Below are positions 19,811 through 28,968 of a stretch of DNA of 64,000 nt, piece after piece. The first letter of the stretch is position 1, and each line of letters opens with the position of its first letter. The stretch comes from Chitinophagaceae bacterium. Lineage in GTDB: Bacteria; Bacteroidota; Bacteroidia; Chitinophagales; UBA10324. The stretch is from NCBI GenBank assembly GCA_947474435.1, contig CANJII010000019.1, forward strand, positions 1 to 64,000. Direction: 5' to 3'. The position numbers were made by a program, and so were the translations under genes. Below the pieces are notes generated by a model, which saw nothing but the letters and a program-made list of their open reading frames with translations, had not been told where the DNA came from and made no database searches.

Positions 19811-20557
19811 ATGCAAAAACAACTCACGCTCATTTATGGCATTCATCCGGTTGAAGAAGCAATTAGTGCCAACCGAAGTATTGAAAAAATTTTTATTCAA
19901 AAAGGTTTTCGAAACGATTCGTTCAAAGAAATTTTAGCAACTGCAAAAACACGCAACATTCCGGTAGCAAGTGTACCGTTGGAAATGTTAGATAGAATTA
20001 CACATGGCGTTCATCAAGGCATTGCAGCCAAAGTTTCGCCAATAGATTTTGTTGACTGGCGTGATATTGTTGCGCATACATTTGAACAAGGTGAAACTCC
20101 TTTGCTCATGGTGTGCGATAGTATTACCGATGTGCGCAATGTGGGAGCCATTGCACGAACCGCATACGCAGTTGGTGTACATGCTCTGATAATTCCTTCG
20201 CAAGGATTTGCTTCATTTACTGCAGATGCAGTAAAAGCATCGGCTGGCGCATTGCAAAAAATTCATGTATCGCGTGAAAGTGATTTGGTAAAAGCAGTGA
20301 AAGAAATGATGGGATATGGAATTCAGACCATTGTGGCCGATGCAACCGGAAAAGAATTTCCGTACGAGATTGATATGAAATTACCAACTGCAATTATCAT
20401 GGGCTCGGAAGATGAAGGAGCGGCAAAAAATATTCTTCGTTTCTCAACACATATTGTAAAACTACCAATGCCGGGTGCCATTGACAGTTACAATGTATCT
20501 GTTGCAGCGGGCATGATGTTGTACGAAGCAATCAGGCAACGAACATTTAACCAGTAA
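19811..20557 (+). CDS. rlmB: 23S rRNA 2'-O-methyltransferase, RlmB/TrmH (SpoU) family
   Basis: SPOUT-class methyltransferase that uses S-adenosylmethionine to methylate a ribose 2'-OH; the closest described member is RlmB, acting on 23S rRNA. The protein is 248 aa from the ATG at 19811; a TTG at 19799 would add four residues. The N-terminal substrate-binding domain starts with LIYGIHPVEEAI. The three SpoU motifs are present: DVRNVGAIARTAYAVG with the catalytic Asn/Arg, IIMGSEDEGAAKNIL, and LPMPGAIDSYNVSVAAGMMLYE, which forms the knot. It is preceded by the giant-gene terminator, so it begins its own transcript. Family certain; the exact target nucleotide is inferred. Confidence 0.9.
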   Translation: MQKQLTLIYGIHPVEEAISANRSIEKIFIQKGFRNDSFKEILATAKTRNIPVASVPLEMLDRITHGVHQGIAAKVSPIDFVDWRDIVAHTFEQGETPLLMVCDSITDVRNVGAIARTAYAVGVHALIIPSQGFASFTADAVKASAGALQKIHVSRESDLVKAVKEMMGYGIQTIVADATGKEFPYEIDMKLPTAIIMGSEDEGAAKNILRFSTHIVKLPMPGAIDSYNVSVAAGMMLYEAIRQRTFNQ

Positions 20558-20591
20558 ATTAATTTCCATCAATATTCATTAGTCGTAAATC

Positions 20592-20625
20592 AATATTCCC
20601 CGCCTGCTTTTCGGACAGGGATATT
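20592..20625. repeat. Imperfect palindrome downstream of rlmB
   Basis: AATATTCCC (20592-20600) pairs, with one bulge, with GGGATATT (20618-20625); an inner CCTG/CAGG pairing competes. No T-run follows. It may be a degraded dispersed repeat or processing site. Confidence 0.3.
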
Positions 20626-20719
20626 CAAAAAAATCGAAGAAAGGATTAAGGAAAAACCAGAAAAAAATTTCAAATCTTTTTTAATCGCACCTTCTATATT
20701 CGCACTCCGCAAAAACAGG

Positions 20720-21622
20720 ATGCTTCAGGTCGAAAAATTATTTCAGGTAGCTGCACATTCAGGCAGCATTTATTCAATCATCAGTGACAGTGATGAGTTC
20801 GTGTACACCGGCGGAAGCGATGGAGTTGTTTTAAAATGGAATATTCATTCAACTGATTCAGCCACTGCCGTTGCAAAGGTTTCCGGGCAAATATTTTCAC
20901 TTTATTTATTTCAACCACTCAATCAATTGTGGGTGGGCACCATGTCGGGAGCAGTTCATGTGCTGGATTTAAATTTGAAAAAGGAAATTCATCATTTCGT
21001 TAATCACACGGCTTCAGTTTTTGATATTCAGTTAAATCCTGATGGAAAAATTTTTATTGCGTCAAAAGACGGAACCATTTCCATTTGGGATGCTGCTACT
21101 TCTCAATTCATTCAATCCATTCACATTGCTGATGGCGGCTTGCGAAAAATTGTTTTTCATCCAACCAGAAATGAAATGGCAATAGGTTCGAGTGATAACA
21201 GCATATATATTTTCTCAGGTGATACTTATGAATTGATAACTTCGATTGATGCTCATACGAATTCAATTTTCTCGTTGTGTTATTCTATGGATGGAACTGA
21301 ATTGTTCAGCGGTGGAAGAGATGCCATGCTTTATTCATGGGATGTTTTAAATAATTATCACGAACTGAAAAAATTACCTGCACACCTTTACACCATCAAC
21401 GATATTGTTTTGTTAGATGGGAATTTAATGGCAACAGCAGGTCGCGATAAGCATGTGAAAATCTGGAACGCAGATAATTTAGAATTGATAAAAGTGTTGG
21501 ACAAAGAAAAATTCGAAGGACATAAAAACAGCGTAAATAAATTGTGCTGGCTAAACGAACAGAAAATTTTACTCTCAGTAAGCGATGACCGAAGCATGAT
21601 TGCATGGAAAATTGAGGGTTGA
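20720..21622 (+). CDS. Seven-bladed WD40 repeat protein
   Basis: 300-aa cytoplasmic protein built entirely of WD40 repeats, with no signal peptide. Seven blades can be read. Examples are HSGSIYSIISDSDEFVYTGG...LKWNI near the start, NHTASVFDIQLNPDGKIFIA...ISIWD in the middle, and GHKNSVNKLCWLNE...MIAWKI at the end, enough to close one propeller. WD40 propellers act as protein-interaction platforms; no catalytic domain is attached. It lies 163 bases after rlmB and about 100 bases before dcd, all on the same strand, and could form a loose operon with them. The partner is unknown. Confidence 0.87.
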   Translation: MLQVEKLFQVAAHSGSIYSIISDSDEFVYTGGSDGVVLKWNIHSTDSATAVAKVSGQIFSLYLFQPLNQLWVGTMSGAVHVLDLNLKKEIHHFVNHTASVFDIQLNPDGKIFIASKDGTISIWDAATSQFIQSIHIADGGLRKIVFHPTRNEMAIGSSDNSIYIFSGDTYELITSIDAHTNSIFSLCYSMDGTELFSGGRDAMLYSWDVLNNYHELKKLPAHLYTINDIVLLDGNLMATAGRDKHVKIWNADNLELIKVLDKEKFEGHKNSVNKLCWLNEQKILLSVSDDRSMIAWKIEG

Positions 21623-21723
21623 AAAATGAGAAGATTGACAGATTTAAAGATTGAAAAAATTTCAGAATCGAAAATTGTATTTACAAATAACAAATAATCA
21701 ATAACAAATAACTTTTACTTACG

Positions 21724-22260
21724 ATGATACTAAGCGACAAAGCAATTCTCGAATCAATTGACAAAGGCGATATTTTAATTGAACCATTCCGGTTGGATTG
21801 TTTGGGTTCAAACTCTTATGATGTTCACCTCGGAAAATACTTGGCCACTTACAATGACCGTGTGCTCGATGCAAAGCAACACAACAAGATTGAAGAGTTC
21901 ACCATTCCGAAAGATGGCTTTGTGTTACAGCCCGGAAATTTGTATCTCGGTGTAACAGAAGAATATACCGAAACACACGCGCATGTTCCGTTCCTCGAAG
22001 GCAAATCGAGTGTGGGCAGATTAGGGATTGACATACACGCTACAGCAGGAAAGGGAGATGTGGGTTACTGTAACACCTGGACTCTGGAGATTTCAGTTAC
22101 CATGCCCGTGCGCATATATGCCGGAATGCCAATTGGGCAACTGATTTATTTTAAAGTGGATGGCGATGTAAAAAATTTATACAACAAAAAATCAAACGCC
22201 AAATACAACAAGCGAACGATCAAGCCCCTTGAATCAATGATGTACAAGAATAAATTCTGA
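21724..22260 (+). CDS. dcd: dCTP deaminase
   Basis: Trimeric dUTPase-fold enzyme converting dCTP to dUTP for thymidylate synthesis. Length 178 aa, usual for the shorter Dcd group. It begins MILSDKAILESIDKG, the family's standard N-terminus, and carries FLEGKSSVGRLGI with the conserved Ser/Arg and the catalytic-region residues, then GKGDVGYCNTWTLEI and RIYAGMPIGQLIYF. The C-terminal lysine-rich tail (NKKSNAKYNKR) closes the active site in relatives. It is followed 63 bases later by the DUF5686 gene on the same strand. The sequence cannot distinguish a simple deaminase from a bifunctional dCTP deaminase/dUTPase with certainty. Confidence 0.93.
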   Translation: MILSDKAILESIDKGDILIEPFRLDCLGSNSYDVHLGKYLATYNDRVLDAKQHNKIEEFTIPKDGFVLQPGNLYLGVTEEYTETHAHVPFLEGKSSVGRLGIDIHATAGKGDVGYCNTWTLEISVTMPVRIYAGMPIGQLIYFKVDGDVKNLYNKKSNAKYNKRTIKPLESMMYKNKF

Positions 22261-22323
22261 TTGTAGTTGAGTGAAAAAAATAAAATGACAACCCGCAGAT
22301 TTTTATTTCAAGAAAATAAATTA

Positions 22324-24768
22324 ATGAAATTTATTTTCAGGTCAGCAGCATTTTTCTTTTTCATTTTTCATATTTCATTTATTTGTTCCGCGCAATATAC
22401 CTGGAGCGGAAAGGTGATGGACTCCACGAGTTTTGAACCACTGCCGTTTGTTACAATCGTATTAAATCATTCCACCACTATCGGAACACGAACCGATATG
22501 GATGGAAAATTTTCGTTCACTACTGCTGAATCCAAAATTCATTTAACTATCAGTTATGTTGGTTACAAAGTGCAGGAGATTGATTTTGATTCGAAAGGAA
22601 AACAAACACAACTGAATATTTTACTGCAGACAGAAGAACAGCAATTGCAGGATGTAACTGTTTTTGCAGGTGAAAATCCGGCGCACCGGATTATTCGCGA
22701 AGCTGTAAAACATGGTGATGAAAATGATCCGGAGAAACTGAATTCCTATTCGTTCAACGCCTATAACAAGTATGTTTTTACTGCCGATGCTGATAATGCG
22801 AAATTGGGAAAGGACCGTAAAAATGATTCAGCCAAACAAATGTTTGAATACCTGAAGGGAAATTACTTGATGATTATGGAATCAATGATTGAAACTGATT
22901 TTCGTGCGCCGGGTTTGAAAAAAGAATTTGTTAAAGCAACAAAAGTGAGCGGACTAAAAGATCCATCATTCACACTGGCTTCATCGCAATTGCAGCCGTT
23001 TGCTTTTTACACTAACTACATTACACTCGTTGATCTTGATTACCTGAACCCAATCAGTAAGGGCAGTTCCAATTTTTATTTCTTCGGAATAGAAGACACT
23101 TCATACCAGGGAACCGATACCATTTATCACATCAGCTTCCGGCCGAAGAAGGGAAAAAATTTCAGGTCGCTGAAAGGAATGTTGTTTATTAATACCGATG
23201 GTTATGCCATTCAGCACATCACTGCCGAACCCTTTGATACTTTAGGAATGGCCATGATTGTGAAAATTGAACAGGACTATACCAAGCCCGATGGCATTCA
23301 TTGGTTTCCGGTTCGTTACAACACCGATATTCATTACAATAATTTTATGAAGCCGGGATTGAAAGTTTTTATGCAGGGTCGTTCGTACATTGATAGTGTA
23401 AAAATAAATCCTGTTATTTCACTCAATCAATTTGATGGAATCACACAGCAGATTGATCCGCTTGCAGGAAATAAAAAAGAAGATTTCTGGAACAGTGTGC
23501 GCGCCGATTCACTTACTGCTAAAGAAATAAAAACATACCAGCACATGGATAGTCTCGGTCGCGAGCGGCACATGGATGCGAAACTCAATGTTATAAATGG
23601 CTTGCTCGGAAATGAATTGCCAGTTGGATTTATCAGCATTGATATCACCAACATTATTAAAATAAATGTGAAAGAAAATTATCGTTTCGGATTGGGGTTA
23701 ACCACCAACGAAAAAGTATCGAGCTTTTTTAAACTCGGTGGTTATGCAGGTTATGGCATTGCGGATATGCAATGGAAGTACGGAGGAAATTTAAAATTTG
23801 ACCTGAACAAAAAATATAATTATGCACTCATTTTTAAATACGCACACGATTATGAAGAAGCGGGTGGAGTTAGTTTTTACAAAGACAATACATCGGGCAA
23901 CACACAAAAAGTCCGCAATACTTTAATCGACCGGTTCGATTTTACTGACCGCTATGAAGTATCATTAACCGGAAGAAGTTTTCGTTTTCTGAATTTTAAA
24001 ATCACCGCTTTTGAGGCGCAAAAAAATCCGGTGTTTGATTATTACTATGTGAGTGATAAAACGATGGAAAATATTTCAGCACCATTTATTTTTTCAGGAA
24101 TAAAATTTTCGGGTCGATATGCTTACAAAGAAAAAACGATAGAAACATTCGGGCAGAAAGTTCCGGTGTTCAATCCGTGGCCCATTGTGTGGTTCAATGT
24201 AACCAAGGGACTGAAAATTTCTAACGGACAGTTTGATTATTGGAAACTGGATTTGAAATTAAAATTTGAATTTCCAAGCAAGCGCTTCGGATATACTTAT
24301 TTGCAGGCATTTGCCGGATATGCAACTTCCACTTTGCCGCTTGCTGAATTATTCAGTTGCAAAGGAAATTACACGCGGTATGGTTTGTATTCGTATAGTA
24401 ATTTTCAAACCATGCGCGCCAATGAATTTGTGTATGATCAGTATGCCGCCATTTTCTGGGAGCAGGATTTCGGCTCATTGATTTTTAAAGCCGGAAAATT
24501 TCGACCGAAAGTTTTGTTGTCGAACAGCGTTGGAATTGGAAAAATAAATCATCCGGAATTACATGTGGTGGATGGAATTGTTTTAACGAACCGTGAAAAA
24601 CCATACACTGAATCCGGTTTGATTATTAATAATATTATCAGTAAAAAATTCTTCGGTGCCTTGCGCTTGGGTTTGGGGGTTGGTGGTTATTACCGGTGGG
24701 GATTTTACACCTTGCCGAACTGGAAAGATAATGTTGCATTGAAACTTGCTTTTTATATAGCGGGATAA
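22324..24768 (+). CDS. DUF5686 outer-membrane protein with carboxypeptidase-regulatory-like domain
   Basis: 814-aa outer-membrane-type protein. Start chosen at the ATG 22324, which gives a compact signal peptide (KFIFRSAAFFFFIFH... ending FICSAQ). In-frame ATG 22285 and TTG 22267 would place a charged 13-19 residue extension before it. Residues about 25-105 are a CarboxypepD_reg-like beta-sandwich (GKVMDSTSFEPLPFVTIVL, ISYVGYKVQEI), as at the N-terminus of SusC-like receptors. The remainder matches the DUF5686 group, whose C-terminal part reads as repeated amphipathic strands of a barrel (for example FRFLNFKITAF, ALRLGLGVGGYYRWGFYT). No TonB plug domain was seen. Common in Bacteroidota, function unproven; transport or envelope biogenesis is a guess. 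Confidence 0.82.
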   Translation: MKFIFRSAAFFFFIFHISFICSAQYTWSGKVMDSTSFEPLPFVTIVLNHSTTIGTRTDMDGKFSFTTAESKIHLTISYVGYKVQEIDFDSKGKQTQLNILLQTEEQQLQDVTVFAGENPAHRIIREAVKHGDENDPEKLNSYSFNAYNKYVFTADADNAKLGKDRKNDSAKQMFEYLKGNYLMIMESMIETDFRAPGLKKEFVKATKVSGLKDPSFTLASSQLQPFAFYTNYITLVDLDYLNPISKGSSNFYFFGIEDTSYQGTDTIYHISFRPKKGKNFRSLKGMLFINTDGYAIQHITAEPFDTLGMAMIVKIEQDYTKPDGIHWFPVRYNTDIHYNNFMKPGLKVFMQGRSYIDSVKINPVISLNQFDGITQQIDPLAGNKKEDFWNSVRADSLTAKEIKTYQHMDSLGRERHMDAKLNVINGLLGNELPVGFISIDITNIIKINVKENYRFGLGLTTNEKVSSFFKLGGYAGYGIADMQWKYGGNLKFDLNKKYNYALIFKYAHDYEEAGGVSFYKDNTSGNTQKVRNTLIDRFDFTDRYEVSLTGRSFRFLNFKITAFEAQKNPVFDYYYVSDKTMENISAPFIFSGIKFSGRYAYKEKTIETFGQKVPVFNPWPIVWFNVTKGLKISNGQFDYWKLDLKLKFEFPSKRFGYTYLQAFAGYATSTLPLAELFSCKGNYTRYGLYSYSNFQTMRANEFVYDQYAAIFWEQDFGSLIFKAGKFRPKVLLSNSVGIGKINHPELHVVDGIVLTNREKPYTESGLIINNIISKKFFGALRLGLGVGGYYRWGFYTLPNWKDNVALKLAFYIAG

Positions 24769-24853
24769 GTTTGTGAATTGTCAAAGGTTAATTGTGAAAA
24801 GTGAAATGAAAAAAATATTTTTCTCCATTAAAATATTAATGCGGTAGAGCATG

Positions 24854-24861
24854 TAGTTTTG
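24854..24861 (+). promoter_or_regulatory. Candidate -7 element (TAGTTTTG)
   Basis: Matches TAnnTTTG and ends only 8 bases before the ATG at 24870, which would give a very short or absent leader. No -33 TTG is in place, so confidence is low. Confidence 0.3.
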
Positions 24862-24869
24862 TTTACCTT

Positions 24870-25235
24870 ATGGAAGAATCAGAAAAATATTTATCGCCGC
24901 TTGAAAAGAAGATTGTTAAAATCTGCAATCAGTTAATTGCTGAAGTGGCGCGGAAAGAAAAAGAAGGAATTTTTATTTCGCTTGATGAAGAAAAATCGTG
25001 CAACGGATGGAAGAGTACAAAAGCAAATCTGCTTAAACTCGCTCAGTTAAAATTTCTGAATAACCAAAAACTGAAAGACAAAAAAACAACTGAACAGGAA
25101 CGAACAGCGATAAAAGAATTTTTTATAAAAGCAGATTTATATACCGAAAAAGAAGAACAGATATTTGAATGGCTTCAATTTGTACTTGCAGAATATGAAG
25201 GGAAAAAATTGAAGGAGAAAAGGAAGAAATATTAA
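24870..25235 (+). CDS. Small charged cytoplasmic protein of unknown function
   Basis: 121-aa protein, not recognised. It is rich in Lys and Glu, predicted almost wholly helical, without signal peptide or membrane segment. Blocks worth noting are LSPLEKKIVKICNQLIAEVARKEK near the N-terminus, a central SCNGWKSTKANLLKLAQ stretch that could be a small helical binding motif, and a basic C-terminal tail (KKLKEKRKKY). Codon use is like that of neighbours, supporting a real gene. It stands about 100 bases after the DUF5686 gene and before a stretch with two inverted repeats. The basic tail would suit nucleic-acid contact, but nothing in the sequence proves it. Confidence 0.7.
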   Translation: MEESEKYLSPLEKKIVKICNQLIAEVARKEKEGIFISLDEEKSCNGWKSTKANLLKLAQLKFLNNQKLKDKKTTEQERTAIKEFFIKADLYTEKEEQIFEWLQFVLAEYEGKKLKEKRKKY

Positions 25236-25256
25236 ATCAACTTTATTATCCATTCT

Positions 25257-25279
25257 CCTAAACAGCCAGACCGTTTAGG
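25257..25279. repeat. Perfect 7-bp inverted repeat CCTAAAC/GTTTAGG
   Basis: CCTAAAC (25257-25263) and GTTTAGG (25273-25279) around a 9-base loop, 21 bases after the stop at 25235. No T-run follows, so it is a poor terminator. Confidence 0.55.
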
Positions 25280-25365
25280 CAAGCCGAAAATGTGTGTTTG
25301 CTTAGGGTAGTAAATATATTTTGCTAACGAAGAAGGGAAGGAGTGGTATTGTAGCTCCAAGAAGT

Positions 25366-25465
25366 AAAAAAAAAGAAGGTTTTAGAATCATAACTGTTCG
25401 TTTACCTACACTGTTTGTTAAAAGGACAACTCTTTGTTTACCTCTCAAAGCCCTTCTTTTTTTTT
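25366..25465. repeat. 100-bp element bounded by 14-bp inverted repeats
   Basis: A9-GAAGG (25366-25379) is the exact reverse complement of CCTTC-T9 (25452-25465). The 72 bases between contain two related words, GTTTACCTAC and GTTTACCTCT. It may be a long-loop bidirectional terminator between the converging genes at 25235 and 25525, or the remnant of a miniature element; no flanking target duplication was found. A 60-aa open frame across it is not convincing. Confidence 0.5.
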
Positions 25466-25524
25466 ATTTCTTTAATCTTATACTATCGTTGCGCATTGAA
25501 TAAATTAATTAAGTAAACCTCATG

Positions 25525-26465
25525 TTATCGGCTGGCATTTTGTGTTTTCAAATTTTCAATGAGAATTCTTATGCCATCTTTAGGTGCTGTTGCTGCAATT
25601 CCAAATCGTTTCTCAAATTTTGTACTATCGAAAATATAATCTTGATCATATTGGTAAATCATTTCCGGAAACTCTTTCATTATCGGTATAAACAATCCAA
25701 GAATATTTATCATCCAAACAGGTATTGTTTGAATCTTAGCTTCCACCTTGATTTCATTTGCAATCAACTGAATCCATTGGAGATTAGTTAATTGTTCTTT
25801 TGTTGTAGGAACATGCCATACTTGATTATAAGCATCAATAGTATTTCCAAGTAACGCTGTTGCCTTAGCAGCATCTGGTGTATATGTGTAAGTATGTATT
25901 TTGTTGATTTTGCCAAATGCCTGTGCTTTTTTTCCTTTCATAAGATTATCAGCAACCATCATATTCAAAGCACTACTTTTATTGTCAGGTCCATAAAAAT
26001 CAGCCGAACGGGCAATAAGGGCTGTTAGGGTTTTCTTCTCCACTTCTTTCATAATCATTTCGTGAAGCTGTTGTCTTACCTCTCCTTTTTTGCTGCAAGC
26101 TTGAATAGGCGAAGATTCGGTCATGTGTGGTATGGCAGATTTTGAATACATATATACATTATCAAAAAAAACAAGTTTGGCATTATGCGTTTTACATGCA
26201 TTAATTACTGTTTTCAGAAATGCAGGCCAGACTTTTTGCCAAACACTTAGTTTATATTCAAAACCAATAACAACATAGACTACTTCGCTTCCCACAATTG
26301 CTTTGTCAATTTGGGATAAATCGTTTAAATCAATCGGCAAAGCTCATCTGTTTCATTTACCTTTTTTGGATTTCTACTTACCAGCCGTATCTGATTAGTA
26401 TAATTCATTAATTCTTTGGCTAATGATATGCCAATTGCACCACCTGATCCTAGTATTGTTTGCAT
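25525..26465 (-). pseudogene. NAD(P)-binding epimerase/NmrA-like gene split by a one-base frameshift
   Basis: The 5' part (from the ATG with first base 26465) reads MQTILGSGGAIGISLAKEL, a Rossmann-type nucleotide-binding motif of the extended SDR/NmrA group, and continues to about RNPKKVNETDEL. It then runs into a stop. The rest of the protein (AIVGSEVVYVVIGFEY, KLVFFDNVYMYS with the family Tyr region, ALIARSADFYGPDN, HTYTYTPDAAKA) continues in another frame from 26340 to 25525. Adding one T to the T run at 26339-26341 (minus strand) joins them as ...DELLPIDLND..., as in an intact oxidoreductase of about 310 aa. It is either a recently inactivated gene or a sequencing error in a short homopolymer. 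The rest shows no other damage. Confidence 0.8.
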
Positions 26466-26667
26466 ATTGATTGTTTAATTGTTTGAAGTATTTTTTTATT
26501 GATAGATGTTGTCAGGGTATGCATGCACATAACATGTTTTTATGCGAAACGAAACTAACCCGAACTTTCGATTTTCTTACATGAGTATGATGTAAAAGCA
26601 AAAGATTTTATTCAAAACAACCACGATTTATTTTTACCTTAAGGTGTTTACTACCGCATTTAAAACT

Positions 26668-27477
26668 TCAAATCTTCCCGACAATTAAATCTGAAATCAG
26701 TTTTGCGGTTTCTTCTTTCGATAAATTTTGCTTCAGTTTTCCATCGCGCGCGAAACTGATGTGTCCGCTTTCTTCTGAAACAATTACTGATATTGCATCA
26801 GAATTTTCAGTGATACCAACTGCGGAACGGTGGCGCAATCCAATTCGCTCCGGTAATTCCATGCTTTCTGAAACCGGTAAAACACTTCCCGCATAAATTA
26901 TTCGCTGGTTGGCAATAATTACAGCGCCATCGTGTAGTGGACTGTTCTTGTTAAAAATACTTTCCAATAATTTTTCTGAAATATGCGATTGCAATTGCAC
27001 CCCCGGATTGGGTAAGTCCTGCAAGCGGAAATGATCGGTAAAAACAATGAGCGCTCCGGTTTTTGTGGACGATAAATTTTCAAGAGCACGAATAATTTCC
27101 TTGATAGTTGTTTCCTGTTGCCGGGTCCGTTGCTTTTTATTGAATGGCAGATTGCGGAAAAATTTATATCGCTCCAGCACATTCACATTACCAAGACTCA
27201 ATAAAAATTTTCTGATTTCGGGTTGAAAAACAATGATGATAACAATTACTCCTGCGCTAACAAAATGCCCCAGCACATCAGTTAAAATATCCAGTTTGAA
27301 ATATCGAACCAATCGGTATCCGCCATAAATCACCAGCATGCCGAGAAACATATTGATGCCAAGTGTTCCGCGTATCCGTTTGTAAAACCAATAAATAAGA
27401 ATCAAAACCAGTATTAAATCAATCGAATCAGCAATTGAATAATCAAATTTTTGCCCGAAGATTTTAATCAGCAGCAT
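26668..27477 (-). CDS. cdaA: Diadenylate cyclase CdaA (c-di-AMP synthase)
   Basis: Membrane-anchored DisA_N/DAC-domain enzyme that joins two ATP into cyclic di-AMP. From the ATG at 27477 it is 269 aa (MLLIKIFGQKFDYSIADSI). The first about 85 residues give three transmembrane helices (LILVLILIYWFYKRI, LGMLVIYGGYRLV, VSAGVIVIIIVFQPEI). The catalytic domain shows SPLHDGAVIIA, with the DGA motif, and IGLRHRSAVGITE, with the RHR motif. Its first 14 bases overlap the end of folP, so the two are translationally coupled. An upstream in-frame start at 27513 would lie fully inside folP and is less likely. No CdaR regulator is adjacent; the phosphodiesterase is not in the window. Confidence 0.92.
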   Translation of the reverse strand: MLLIKIFGQKFDYSIADSIDLILVLILIYWFYKRIRGTLGINMFLGMLVIYGGYRLVRYFKLDILTDVLGHFVSAGVIVIIIVFQPEIRKFLLSLGNVNVLERYKFFRNLPFNKKQRTRQQETTIKEIIRALENLSSTKTGALIVFTDHFRLQDLPNPGVQLQSHISEKLLESIFNKNSPLHDGAVIIANQRIIYAGSVLPVSESMELPERIGLRHRSAVGITENSDAISVIVSEESGHISFARDGKLKQNLSKEETAKLISDLIVGKI

Positions 27478-28300
27478 GGTATTGTTTAAAAAGTATGATT
27501 GCCTGCATTGCATCTTTTACATCGTGAACGCGCAATATCGAAGCACCATTCATCAGTGCAATGGTATTTAAAACAGTGGTTCCGTTCAATGCATCTTCCG
27601 GTTTCGTTTTCAACACGCGGTTAATCATTGACTTTCGTGAAAAACCAACCAGCAATGGCAATTCAAAAATGTTGAAGTCGCTTAAATGTTTGAGCAATGA
27701 ATAATTGTGTTCGGTATTTTTTCCAAAACCAAAACCAACATCCATAATAATATCATTCACTCTTGCATCGCGAAGCATTGGAATTTTTTGTTTGAAAAAC
27801 TCTTTTACTTCTTTCACCACATTTTTATAATCAGGGTTTTGCTGCATGGTTTCCGGATCGCCCTGCATGTGCATTAATATATATGGTACATGCAATTTCC
27901 CAGCAACTGAAAACATTTTTTCATCAATGCTTCCTGCTGAAACATCATTGATAATAGAAGCACCGGCTTCAACAGCTTTTACAGCAACTTCAGAATAAAA
28001 AGTATCAATGGAAATCAGTTGCTCAGGAAATTTTTTATGAATTAATTCAATTACCGGAATCACTCTTTTCAATTCTTCGTCCACCGGAATAAGTTCCGCT
28101 TTCGGGCGCGTGCTTTGTCCGCCAATGTCAATGATGGCGGCTCCATCAACAATCATCTTTTCTGCCTGCGATAAAATTTCATTTTCAGTTGAAAACTTTC
28201 CTCCATCAAAAAAAGAATCAGGAGTGGTGTTCAGTATTCCCATAACTATGGGTTCTTCCAGCACAAATAATTTTCCGTTGCAATTGAGTGTTCGCTTCAC
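27464..28300 (-). CDS. folP: Dihydropteroate synthase
   Basis: TIM-barrel enzyme joining p-aminobenzoate with dihydropterin pyrophosphate in folate synthesis; the sulfonamide target. 278 aa with a GTG start at 28300 (an ATG two bases earlier is out of frame). Family motifs are complete: GILNTTPDSFFDGGKF, DIGGQSTRPKA (Q at the usual E position, a variant I believe occurs in this phylum), ASIINDVSAG, MHMQGDPETMQ, DVGFGFGKNTEHN, LVGFSRKSM and RVHDVKDA. The gene is divergent from the DUF1599 gene with about 50 bases between, so their promoters share a very short region. It overlaps cdaA by 14 bases; the FolP-CdaA neighbourhood recurs in Bacteroidota as I recall. Confidence 0.94.
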   Translation of the reverse strand: MKRTLNCNGKLFVLEEPIVMGILNTTPDSFFDGGKFSTENEILSQAEKMIVDGAAIIDIGGQSTRPKAELIPVDEELKRVIPVIELIHKKFPEQLISIDTFYSEVAVKAVEAGASIINDVSAGSIDEKMFSVAGKLHVPYILMHMQGDPETMQQNPDYKNVVKEVKEFFKQKIPMLRDARVNDIIMDVGFGFGKNTEHNYSLLKHLSDFNIFELPLLVGFSRKSMINRVLKTKPEDALNGTTVLNTIALMNGASILRVHDVKDAMQAIILFKQYHAAD

Positions 28301-28352
28301 ATTTAATCTTTTAATTTGCGGTCCATAAATACACTGTAAAATTCAGAATAAC

Positions 28353-28904
28353 TTGTCAGAAAAAACAATCAGCCAGTATAACGAAGTCATCAACCATTGC
28401 CGTAAAGTTTTTGAAGCTAAAACTAAAGATTACGGAACAAGTTGGAGGGTGATGCGATTGCCATCCATCACCGACCAGATTTTTATTAAGGCCAATCGCA
28501 TTCGCACCATTGACCTGAAAGGAAACATGAAAGTGAATGAGGAGATGGATAGTGAATTCATCGGCATTGTAAATTACAGTGTGATAGCGCTCATACAATT
28601 GGAACTGAATGATGATAGCGGAAAAGAAATAAGTGTAGAAGCAGCACTCGATTTGTTTAACAAAAAAGTGGAAGCCGCAAAAAATTTAATGCTCGATAAA
28701 AATCACGATTATGGCGAAGCGTGGCGCGACATGCGCATTTCCTCTTTTACTGATTTAATTCTTATGCGCATTATGCGCATCCGGCAAATTGAAGATAATC
28801 TTGGCAAAACCATAATGAGCGAGGGTATTGACGCCAATCTGTTTGATACAATCAACTATGCTGTTTTCGCTTTAATAAAAATTGCAGAGGCAAAAGAAAA
28901 ATAA
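28353..28904 (+). CDS. DUF1599 (nucleotide-modification-associated domain 1) protein, duplicated domain
   Basis: 183-aa protein with two copies of the DUF1599 domain. The first half (residues about 10-85) has TKDYGTSWRVMRLPSITDQIFIKANRI; the second (about 95-175) has NHDYGEAWRDMRISSFTDLILMRIMRI. The aligned DYG..WR.MR...TD.I core is plainly duplicated. The domain is annotated in databases as associated with nucleotide modification, but its biochemistry is not established. The start is a TTG at 28353: no ATG occurs before residue 33, and that later start would cut into the first domain. It is divergent from folP and followed 64 bases on by the DoxX-type gene. Confidence 0.83.
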   Translation: MSEKTISQYNEVINHCRKVFEAKTKDYGTSWRVMRLPSITDQIFIKANRIRTIDLKGNMKVNEEMDSEFIGIVNYSVIALIQLELNDDSGKEISVEAALDLFNKKVEAAKNLMLDKNHDYGEAWRDMRISSFTDLILMRIMRIRQIEDNLGKTIMSEGIDANLFDTINYAVFALIKIAEAKEK

Positions 28905-28968
28905 GTTTTGAAATCAGGTTTGATTTTTGTTTAATCGCAGTCCGTAAAAAAAAGGGCACTCAACCATT

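Noticed and set aside
25321-25503. 60-aa frame across the 14-bp inverted repeat
   Set aside because: Low-complexity ends, no recognisable domain, and runs through both repeat arms.
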